Source: Thermothelomyces thermophilus ATCC 42464
Taxonomy: Eukaryota; Ascomycota; Sordariomycetes; Sordariales; Chaetomiaceae
Direction: 5' to 3'
NCBI RefSeq assembly: GCF_000226095.1
Contig: NC_016478.1
Span: forward strand, 248,001-312,000
Length of the DNA stretch: 64,000 nt
The translations under genes were made by a program, and so were the position numbers. Position 1 is the first letter of the stretch; the number at the start of each line of letters is the position of its first letter. Below are positions 51,400 to 60,675 of this stretch, in pieces. A model generated the notes under the pieces. That model was not told the DNA's origin and did not search any database. It was given only the letters and a program-made list of their open reading frames with translations.

Positions 51400-52635
51400 G
51401 AGAATCGAAATTAGCGGTATATACTCTCCTACTATATCCTATTCGGCAAGACCTATCTCTAGGTCTATAGTAACTAGTTTAGAGTACGGTACTTGTTTAT
51501 CTTTACTATTACCATCGTATCTAAGACTATCTATATCACTACCCCTATCTTTGTAGCTTATAGCCGCTATTTCGATAGCATCCTTAGTAGTTTCGTCAAT
51601 GACTGTAATTTCCTTTCTAGAGACTATCTTCTACTCTTTCTTTAGGCTTCGACATTCTCGCTTATAGTGCCCTTTCTTTCTATAGTTATAATAGGTAACA
51701 TTAGACTTGTCTTAAGTTATCTTTTTCTTATCCTGCTTTTATATTATATCTATATCTATAGCTCTAAGGTACATTTTATACAAGGTACTAATATATACTT
51801 GCTTTTTCTTATTATTAGCCTTAACTATAGCTCTATTTATTCAACCTTATTTTTACTACTCTTATATATAGAGTTAATTATCGATTCTAATAGCCTATAT
51901 AATATATTTATCTAGGGTCTTAGGCCGATTATACTTATATAGCTTATCTTTAACCTTTTCCTTTAAGCCATTATAGAATAGTTATATTAATATCTTATCA
52001 TTAAGCTAAGACTTAAGTATATCCTATCTAAACTATATAATATAGGAGGCTACTAACTTAGTCTATCAGAGATTAGCAAGTCTTTCTTATATATAAATCT
52101 TCTTATCTTTATCGCTAAAAACCTTCCGAAGCTTTTCTTTAAAACGATTATAGGATCAAAAGACTGCCTATATAAACGCGTCTCGGTTATTTTCATCTTC
52201 CTTAATAAGGTAATCATTCTATATAGGTTCGAACTATCTAAATACCTTACCCTCTAATCTTATAGCTATATAGAGGACTTTGGCTTTATTATCCGGAAAC
52301 TTATCATCATTAAGCCAGAAGTAGGATTAGAGGTTTATTAGGAATCCTATAAGATCCTCCTTAGTTCCTCCGTATTTATTAGGTAGTTCGATCTTAATAC
52401 GGCTCGCTTTAGCGCCCTCAAGTACCTTGATTTTAGTATAAGCCTCGTTAACTAGTTTCTACAAGTGCTTTTCACTGTTCTCGAGTTCCTGAATTCGAGC
52501 TTAAGTAGCCTTATCTCTCTAGTCTAACTCTTAGATTTACTAATAGAGTTAACTAAGCTAGGCAAGTAGCTATTCGGCTATAATATTAGTAGCTATATCA
52601 ATTTCGAGGTCAAAGTTACCTCCGTTCTAAACTAT
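51400..52635 (-). pseudogene. gag relic of G2, start codon lost
   Basis: Aligns with the gag of G1 from its first codon. The start reads ATA (complement of 52633-52635), and the third codon, CAG in G1, is TAG; both are single CpA/TpG to TpA changes. The 3' limit is approximate. Confidence 0.75.
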
Positions 52636-52662
52636 AATAGAATAAAGGGAGTGATAGTAACG

Positions 52663-53084
52663 TGTAACAAACCTAACTTAGACTTCTTCTAAAAGGATTT
52701 AGACAAAGGTAGGTGAAGTAGGACAAGCGTATAGGTCGTCTGAGGGATTCGGTAAAGCTAAAGGGTTTATAATAACACTAGAGTTGTCTCTTATAGTAGT
52801 TAACGATACTTGGTATAAGTATTATAATTATAGGTTGCTATTACTAGTGAACTCCTAGAGTCTACTATAACGAGTGACTATCTATATATATATATAATCC
52901 CGGGATTACTCTTTACTTAGTAATCCTTTGCCGTTAGGATTATAGCTATATTGGTGATCCTATAGTGTATAGATCACTTTGCTAAGCGTGATCCTTTCCT
53001 GATTGGTCTGTTTGTGCCTGCTATCCTATTAGCCTGCTGAGAAAGGTGGCTTAGGTAGTATCCTACATGTATATTTCTATGATA
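52663..53084 (-). repeat. 5' LTR of G2 (right)
   Basis: Starts TGTAACAAACC and ends CTATGATA, 422 bp, colinear with the left LTR. Differences are mostly transitions. Confidence 0.95.
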
Positions 53085-54607
53085 TCCTATAAGGGTTACC
53101 CCTCTCCCCTATACTTTTTATCTACTATATAGCCTCTCTCTACTAGGCTATTTACTAGGCCTACCCTATAGTTAGTTTAATAGGCTTTACTAATAATACT
53201 AACCTTCTAGCTTTTAGGAGGACCAAGGAGGCCTATAATGGTTAGCTATAGAGGGCCTAGAAGGCCTACCTTTAGTAAGTAAGGACCTAGGGTATAGCTT
53301 TTGCCCTAGAAAAGTATAAGCTTATCTACTTTAATAGGGGCTAGAAATACTAGTTATAGCTACTAGAGCTCTTATAGCCTAAAGGAGGTATTACTATTAT
53401 AGCCCCTTCGAAGTTGGCTAGATTCCTTAGGGTCTAGTTAAACTAAAGGCTATAATAGGGCCCTTACTATATAAAGGTAGCTAAGAAGCTAGAAACCTAG
53501 GAGTTTACCCTAACTAGGCTTACTATAAAGACCTAGGGCTTTAGCCTCTTATAGGCCTATAAGGTCTATACTAAGTATATCTATAGTATCCTAGCCTATA
53601 GGGCCTCGAACTTCTATAAACCTACTAAGCTAGGGGGCAAGCTAGAAGGCCTTGCTAAAAAGCTATTAAAGGCCTAATATAAAGCCTTTCAAGTAGTTAC
53701 TAAGGCCTATAAGGCTACCCTTATCTAGTACCTTAAAATAGAAACCTAGGTACTACCCCTTGACTTCTATCTTAATAAGAGGTTAGCCGACTTCGAAGCT
53801 AAACTTGACTAGCTACTCCTATAGACTAGGGTAAGCCTAAAGGCTCTTTAGGTCCTTATAAGGGCTCTTATCTAATAGGCTTATAATAGGCTAAGCTAGA
53901 GGTTCTAGAAGAGAAGGGCTAAGGTAAAGGGCTAGGAACCAAAGCCTATAGCCCTAGAGATAGTAAGGTTAATACTCTAGTAGTAGATTTAGGAGGGCTA
54001 TAAAGGGGCTTTATCCTCCCTATAGGCCCTATAGAGAAGGCTATAGGCTATAGAACTAACTATAGTAGCTAGTTAGAGTAACTATTAAAGGGCTAACTAA
54101 GCTAATAGGAAGATATAATATATATTAGATAAGGACCCCTTATATCTAGTTTTTATAGTAGAAGGCCTATAAAGGTACTAGGGCCTAACAAAGGCCTAGA
54201 GCTCCCTACTAGTATAGGCCTATATAGGGGCTATTAGCCTTTATAACTTCCTATTTAGGGTTTAAGTCCTAAGGGTTAGTACCTCTTATTATACCTATAG
54301 CTAGGGGAAGGAGACTATTAAGTACCTAATTATATAATGCTCGAACCTACTAAGAAGCTAAACGTAAGAATCCTAGGAAATATAGTTATAAAGGGACCTA
54401 GACCTCGTTTTATAGGGTATAAGGGCCTATAACCATTATTTAGTAAGGAGGGTTCTATAGTAACTAATAGACCTAGGGAGGCTTCTAGAATACTACCTTT
54501 TAAAGAAACTAGACTAGGAGGTAAGGCCTCTATAAGGCTATTTTAGCTATTTCTCCTTTTCTTTATAATATATTAGTATTCTAGATTAGGCATTAAAGGT
54601 AAGATAG

Positions 54608-54941
54608 TATAATATACTAGCCTTATAGCATCTATAGATAAGTATATAATGTTTTATTCGACTACCTTAAAGAGGAAAAAGAAGAAAAATATAAGAGTTA
54701 TATAGAGAAGTACCTTTTAACCAATATATATATATATAACCTAGGTAGGGCCTAGTTAGGCTCTAGGTTAGGCACTAACTAGGCCTTAGCCACATATCCA
54801 CCGGACGAGTTACAAATAAATAACAAACACTCTACAGACCCGTAAGGCATATATAAGTAGGGTAGGGTAGGTCTATTCTAGTACCCGGGTAAAGCCTAGG
54901 CATTATCTAGCCCAGGTGTAGCCTAGGCCTATAATATACCA
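54608..54941 (-). repeat. 3' LTR of G4 (left)
   Basis: Starts TATAATATACTAGCC and ends TATAATATACCA, followed by a C-rich stretch whose complement (AAAAGAGAAGGGGGGGGGT) is a good polypurine tract. Confidence 0.85.
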
Positions 54942-55189
54942 CCCCCCCCTTCTCTTTTCGCGGTTACTAGGCCGACCTGCCCTATATCCTGCCCCTATAT
55001 CGGTCCTACGAGCGGGTCCCGTACCTTCCTTCCTTTGTCGCTATGACAATGTGACCTATATATATAATGGTATATCGAGTGTAAATAGGTAGCTGTTTGA
55101 GTTTAGATAAAAGCTAAGCTCCTTCCCTTTGTTATTAGAATAATGTAACCTATATATATAGTAGTGAGTTATATATATAATAAGTAGAT

Positions 55190-55300
55190 TGCCTAGGTCT
55201 TATATATTCCCTTACTATCTTCCTCCTAGTACCTATAAATACCCCTTTCTCTTCCTTCCTCCTCCTAATTCTCTCTCTTATAACTAACTTTCCTTTTCCT
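55190..55300 (+). promoter_or_regulatory. Promoter-like segment upstream of the G4 convergent ORF
   Basis: A TATA-like CTATAAATACCCC near 55.23 kb followed by a pyrimidine-rich stretch (CTCTTCCTTCCTCCTCC), a layout common at fungal gene starts, pointing rightwards into the convergent ORF. The function is inferred from sequence layout only. Confidence 0.4.
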
Positions 55301-55562
55301 CTATACCCTCTAACTACCTTTACCTCTTATAACTATACTTATTACCTATACCTTTATTATACCCTTAAGTTTTTTTTTTTTTTTTTAATTAGTATCTATC
55401 TAATATATTAATAGCTACCAGTTTACTTAATAGTAATAATAGTAGTTATTACCTTAGTAGTAATAAGAATAAAGATTACTATATAAGTTTTCCCTTTCCT
55501 ATATTAATTTATAGCTATTATATATATATATAAGGTATAGACTAACTCTTTATTTTATAGTA

Positions 55563-56457
55563 TAAGAATGTTAACCTTTCCCTTAATAGGTATACTATTA
55601 AAGGTAACTCTTCTAATAAGAAGTTTAAACTATAGCCTAAGAAGTAGTAATATTACCTACTATATATTAACTAACTTCTAAGAAGTAATAAGGTTAAGTA
55701 TATCTAGGGTTAAGGTACTTCCTATATAATATACTATAAGAGCTATAGGAGCTATATTTAGGATCTATAGCTTTAGGCTAATAACCTCTACCTATATATA
55801 GGTATTAAGAAAATCGTAAGTTATTATAATACTAGTACTACCCTTGCCTCCCTTACCTACTATAAGACCGCTAACTAGGGTACCTATTACGTTATCCTAA
55901 TACCTAAGTTCTCTATATTAGTACGTTTGTTCTCCGTACTCTTTAAGGCTACCTAGTCTAACCGCTTGCCTAGATAGGCCGCCTTCGCCCCTACCTAGGC
56001 TATAAGTTCTTACCATTCTAGTAACGACTTTGCCCTAGTCACTACTACTACTACCCCTAATATACCTACTTGCTACGGTAATATTATCTAGCCTACCACC
56101 GGCCCTAACCCTACCTTATAAGCTACCGGGCAGCTTATACGCTATACTATAGTATAGAACGATAGCATGCTATACTAGATATAGTATATAAACGAGAATA
56201 TGTCGACTTTAATCGATACTAATGCTACCCTCGTTACCTACGTCCTAGGCACGCTATCGCCTACCTCCTATACCTACTCTAGTACCTCTATATACCTTAC
56301 ACCCGTGCCGATCGACTTCGGCTATTCCTATACCCGCTGCTCTTCCTTGCCTACTAAGCACGTGGTATACCTAGTCCGTAACCGTAACGACCCTACCCTT
56401 ACCGCTATAACTATTATTTTAGAGGGGGAGGATAAGGAAGAGGAGGTTATAGAGTAA
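55563..56457 (+). pseudogene. Convergent ORF of G4 (family Y), about 300 codons
   Basis: Opposite to pol, between pol and the 3' LTR. One frame runs for about 300 codons with stops almost only as TAG/TAA at likely Gln or Trp sites (for example after ANxGTYYVILIPKF and in PTTGPNPTL-x-ATGQLIRYT). The last 85 codons (56200-56457) are fully open and end in an acidic tail (EGEDKEEEVIE). G3 holds the same C-terminus. I find no known domain; it is rich in Thr, Ser and Asn and lacks the Cys cluster of the family-X ORF. The N-terminal limit is uncertain. Confidence 0.6.
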
Positions 56458-56689
56458 GCGTATTATACGCTAGTTAGTATATTTGTTTTATTTTTATAAT
56501 TAGACTATCTCTATAGGTACGTCTATAATACGGTCGTAACGTATCTATGACGTGCCTACCGCTCGTTTGCCCTAGGTTTACCTACCTATATAAAAAATTT
56601 ATATTATTTGCTTTTATACTCTCCCTTACTTCCTATTTGTAACCGGTCTATTATAGTAATATATATCTCCCTACTCTTATTCAAATGTA

Positions 56690-58420
56690 TTAAGCGCCTT
56701 AGTATTTTCTAGATTTTCTAATAGTTCCTAAGTTAGGGTATTATATCCCTTCTATTTTACTAATACATTACGTCGATTTCCTCTTCCCCTTGTATTCCTA
56801 GCCGTAAGAATCGCTTTTACTTTATATTCTTCCTATAGTAGTCCCTTCTAAGAGAGTTCTAATACTAGGTCTAGTTAGAAATCTAATATATATTATAAAG
56901 GTAGTAGGTTAGATATAGTACACTTAATAAGGTTAATATAGAAGGTAAGGTAGAGGCTATAAAGAATATTTAAAGTTACTATTAGTAATATTAGTATTAT
57001 AACTACTTTATATTTAGTATTAACCTAGTTAAACTTTATAGCTAAGGTAGTTAGTCTTAATATTATATAAGGATAGCTATACTTTATCCCTTACTTTAAA
57101 TCTCTTAGCTAGGTATTAAAAACGATTAGCATCTTCTTACTAGTATTACTATATATATATAATGGTAGCCTAGGTCTATTTAGTGCCTTCTCTTAGGTAA
57201 CGTAAGAAATTAGTAGCTCTTCCTTATAATATCAAGGTAAGAGTATCTAGCAAGTTAGCAAACTATATTAAGGTTATATTATAATTATAGAGGAAGTAGC
57301 TTACGCTTGTCCTAATTACTATCAAGTTACAATTATTAATTGTAAGTTAATATATAGGGAGATATTTAGGCTAGTCATACTAGGCAAAGGAAACTATAAT
57401 CTATAGGATAGTCTATACTTCCTAATTTATACATTCTATACCTCTATTTATTTATAGATAGTAGGCCATTAATAATAGCTGCTTAATCCTGATAGTCTTA
57501 TAAAGAGTAGTCTAAAACTAGCTAAGCTAGTCCGAACCACGATTAGTGATAATTTATATCGGAAATCCGTAAAACTGCTACTATATGTCCTAAAACCAGA
57601 GTATATATACCTTAGCTCCTATCGAAGATATAGCTTCGAGCTAGACGTACTTTGATAGCCGGTCGGTGATTACTATAAGGTATTAGGGCGAATTCTCGTC
57701 TTATATAGGGAGATTAACTATAAAATCAATAGAAATCTATTTCTAGAAGTAGTTAGCAATAGATAGGGGCTAGAGGAGTCTTTATTATAGTTAACGTAAA
57801 ACCTTAGCCCTTCGATACGTATAATAGTTCCTTATAAATCTCTTTGTATCTAGGGATATAAAGTCCTAATAGTAGTCCTACTAAAGTATTTTAAATAACC
57901 TATTCCTCCCTAGGTAGCCTAATATAGGGGAATTATAGATATATTAAAGAATAGTAGTTATAAGCGGCTTCTATATAGGAAGCTAAAGTCTACCCTAGAA
58001 CTAAAGGGTACCTTATATATTAAGGGAGTAATCTATAATCTAGGTCTATATTACGTTTACCTCCTTTAGAAATTTTCGGGCCCTGTCTTAGACGGCCTAG
58101 AGCTAGTATATATAATGTTTATCCTTAATAACTCCCTTGTTCTATAAGGCTATAAGCTATATATCTATGAAAATGGTACTCCCCTTTGGTAGATAGTATA
58201 TTTTAGATAATAACAAGGTACTGGTCGTATCTATCTAAATGGTAGGAAGGAGTTATACTATATACTATATATCCTTAGAGTAATCTTGTTTATAGTAGGA
58301 TAAGATATTAGGATAGGAAGCTTATAATTCTAGTTAGTAATAAAGTTTAAAGTTAAAGAGGGAGAGTATTTTAGCCTATCGAGCTTGCTATTTGCTAATT
58401 AAACGAGGCTAAGAGAAATT
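56690..58420 (-). pseudogene. Partial pol relic of G4: RNase H end, integrase, chromodomain
   Basis: Complement of G3 31.5-33.23 kb with the same order. It includes the integrase core start near 57.74 kb and the chromodomain near 56.7-56.8 kb. The RT is absent because of the internal deletion. Confidence 0.75.
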
Positions 58421-58906
58421 CTAGTTCTAATAAGGCTATTATCTTCTTTCTTATGGAGATTAAAAGGATACCCCTAAGATATTAGAGGAACTAGGTTAGA
58501 TTATACCTAACTACTAGGCCTATGGATTTATAGTAGGCCGTGACTTAGGTCTATACCTAATATATAAGGTTTCTTTAGATAAAGACCTATGAGTTGTAAT
58601 TAGAGCTAATAAAATCCCAATTGGCTATAAGGATATATTCTATTATACTCTTCTATACTATAAAGAGTTCCTTTTTACTACCGAAAGGTTATCTAGTCAA
58701 GAGGCGCTTCTATTATAGCTCTTAAACTATAAGAGGTACTCTAGCCGACTTAGGGGTTAGGATAGGTTAGGTTTAGGATACCTAAAAGGTATTAATTATA
58801 GTATTCTACTCTATTATAACTAATTAGAGGGAGTAGATAAGCTCCTATAATTTTACTAAGCTTAAGGACCTATATACTCTCGAATCTCCATAATTATATT
58901 ATTAAT

Positions 58907-58923
58907 AACTCCCTTAGGGAGTT
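58907..58923 (-). repeat. Leader hairpin of G4
   Basis: AACTCCCT, one base, AGGGAGTT, 25 bp inside the 5' LTR edge, as in G3. Confidence 0.6.
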
Positions 58924-58948
58924 ACTACTAATAGGAAGGTAGTTAAAA

Positions 58949-59285
58949 TATAATATACTAACCTTATAGTATCTATAGATGAGTATATAATATTTCATTT
59001 AACTACCTTAGGGAGGAAAAAGAGGAAGAATATAAGAGTTATATAGAGGAGTACCTTTTAACTAATATATATATATATATATAACCTAGGTAGGGCCTGG
59101 TTAGGCTCTAGGTTAGGCCCTAACTAGGCCTTAGCCACGTGTCTACCGGACGAGTTAGGAACGAGTAACAAACGTTCTATAGACCTGTAGGGTGTAGGTA
59201 AGTAAGGCGGTGTAGGTCTGTTTGGTGCCTAGGTAAAGCCTAGGCATTGTCTAGCCTAGGTGTAGCCTAGGCCTATAATATATTA
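58949..59285 (-). repeat. 5' LTR of G4 (right)
   Basis: Colinear with the left LTR from TATAATATACTAACC to GCCTATAATATATTA. It keeps more CpA and TpG in its middle (GCCACGTGTCTACC) than the left copy. Confidence 0.85.
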
Positions 59286-59290
59286 TAATA

Positions 59291-59520
59291 AATATAGGCT
59301 TGAGGGTCCTTACCTATAGAGGGGAGATAAAATCTGCCTAATCTTATAAGATCTATAGACTAAGTATATAGATAGAGTACATTATTAAATAGCTAGACTT
59401 TGGTCTAGAAGATAACTCTTAAGAACCTATTATAAACCTCTACTACCCTAAAAGGTTTAAGGAGTTCTATTAAAGGAACCCTAACTAACCTTAGATAACT
59501 TAGTAACTATAGTAATACTA
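59291..59520 (+). mobile_element. Gypsy family X-like fragment G5 (chromodomain piece)
   Basis: CTTGAGGGTCCTTACC and AGAGGGGAGATAAAATCTGCC match pol of G1 near 42.62 kb; then, after an internal gap, TTAAATAGCTAGACTTTGG onward matches the chromodomain part near 42.94 kb and its C-terminus. Both ends are lost. Confidence 0.65.
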
Positions 59521-59625
59521 GAAAAATAACAACTAGATAATACATTAGCTCTTATAAAAAGAAGAAGAGAAAAGAAGATATACCTATATAATTTAGCTAA
59601 ATACTAAAATACTTAGATATATAGG

Positions 59626-59702
59626 AACGTAAGTAAGAATCGAACCTATAACCCCTTGTTTAAAACAAGTACACTTTATAAACTATACTATTAGATTATT
59701 TC
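59626..59702 (-). tRNA. Possible decayed tRNA (tRNA-like relic)
   Basis: The complement shows a T arm (stem ATAGG/CTTAC around the loop TTCGATT), an anticodon arm CTTG-TTTTAAA-CAAG with loop triplet TTA, and a 7-nt 3' acceptor half TTACGTT that pairs at 5 of 7 positions with GAAATAA at the 5' end. The D arm pairs poorly. If TpG to TpA hit the anticodon, it would have been TTG (Gln). It may equally be chance or a SINE-like piece. Confidence 0.3.
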
Positions 59703-59705
59703 TAA

Positions 59706-59890
59706 GAGCCTAAGCCTATAGTCCTGGAGATAGTAGGAGTAACAGCCTAGTAGTAGGTCTAGGAAAGCTATAAGGGGGGCCTACCCCCCCTATAGACCCT
59801 ATAAAGGAGGTTATAGGCTATAGAGCTAGCCTTAGTAGCTAGCTAGAACAACTACTGGAGAGCTAACCAGGCTAGTAGGAAGATATAATA
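59706..59890 (+). mobile_element. LINE fragment F
   Basis: Matches LINE A at 53.94-54.12 kb (GCCTATAG, AGATAGTAGG, then GGCTATAGAGCTAGCC and GGAAGATATAATA). Internal piece, no ends; ORF2 C-terminal region. Confidence 0.65.
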
Positions 59891-60675
59891 TAGTGGGATT
59901 TAGAAAAGTATTTGCCTGCTTTAACCTTAGTAATCTAGTTCTAAATTACTACCCCTCTTTAACTTTAATAACAACTACGCTAACTTTTCTATCTTTAACC
60001 TCCTCTTTAATACTATAAAACGGCTCGTAGACTAAAGACTACTCGCTAGGAACTTATAGAAGCCTAGAGATCCCTAATTTACGGCCTCTATTTAGCTAGA
60101 TTAAAAGGAGGTACCATTGTAGCCCGAACCAGCTTATCGATACAAACTATTAACTATACTATGTTAAAAGTTAAATGTAACCTTACTAATAGAGCCAATA
60201 AGCTATTCTAATCAAAGCCTAGATCTAGAAGACCTTTTAAGTTAGATAACCAAGCTATCTAGTACCTTCTATAGTATATAAGAACTAAGCAAATAGATAC
60301 TCTTAAATCACTTATACTACTCTACCCTAGGGTACCTAGTTAAACCAACTCGAATATATCGACCAGATCTTTATACCATACTTCCTTCCTTTCTATAACA
60401 AGATAAGGTAAATATATAGCTCTAGGGTATAATTATAAGAGGATAGGGCAATATATTACTATAAGGGGTTTGTTTAACTATTAAAGAGCACTACCAAAGT
60501 TTAGCTACTTTAGTAGCTAATATAAAGCCTAGACCTTAGTCTAATTAAATATCTAGCACTAGATAAAGATAAAAATCTCTAATAGGCAGTATTAGATTAA
60601 GATAATAGCTTAGATAGCTATAGTACTATAGGAAGTCTAGAGCTAAATATCTATTAAATTCTAATAGTCCCTCCT
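59891..60675. other. RIP-affected DNA of unknown origin
   Basis: About 0.8 kb without match to the LINE or Gypsy families of this window. Stops occur in all frames, but CpA is not fully lost at 60.10-60.20 kb (for example CCGAACCAGCTTATCGATACAAAC). It could be a piece of a different transposon or a captured host sequence. Confidence 0.5.

Larger units (their letters stand above)
45550..53089 (-). mobile_element. Gypsy G2 (family X chromovirus), full length with TCCTA duplication
   Basis: Complete element, 45555-53084 (7.5 kb), inverted relative to G1, with TCCTA at 45550-45554 and 53085-53089. LTRs are 422 bp each. Coding content in reverse is gag near the right LTR, pol to about 46.74 kb, and a convergent ORF next to the left (3') LTR. 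R-U5-like LTR sequence, gag and pol match G1 closely, but the U3-like part of the LTR differs (GATCC-type repeats instead). It sits in the RT of LINE A. Confidence 0.95.
34371..54607 (+). mobile_element. LINE A (Tad1-like), 5' complete, split by G1 and G2
   Basis: Non-LTR retrotransposon in three parts: 34371-36618, 44235-45554 and 53090-54607. Joined, they give about 5.1 kb: a 5' UTR shared with LINE B, an ORF1-like region, an endonuclease (segment with F-N-L-Y-Y near 36.4 kb), RT, and an ORF2 C-terminus with a degraded zinc knuckle (near 54.29-54.35 kb). The RT catalytic Asp pair reads F-T-N-N at 53186-53197. G1 lies in the endonuclease-RT linker; G2 lies in RT immediately before the Q-G-(S)-P-L-S-P motif. 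The 3' UTR is cut by the G4 LTR at 54607, so the TAA-type tail is missing. The assignment to Tad1 rather than another fungal LINE clade is by general resemblance. Confidence 0.85.
54608..59285 (-). mobile_element. Gypsy G4 (family Y), internal deletion derivative
   Basis: About 4.7 kb with two LTRs (54608-54941 and 58949-59285). Relative to G3 it lacks most of gag, protease, RT and part of RNase H: the leader and gag start (58425-58948) join directly to RNase H/integrase sequence at about 58420. What remains is integrase with chromodomain and a convergent ORF. No clear 5-bp target repeat: GATAG is on the left and TAATA on the right, so the right flank is probably rearranged. The left LTR cuts the 3' UTR of LINE A. 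Confidence 0.85.
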
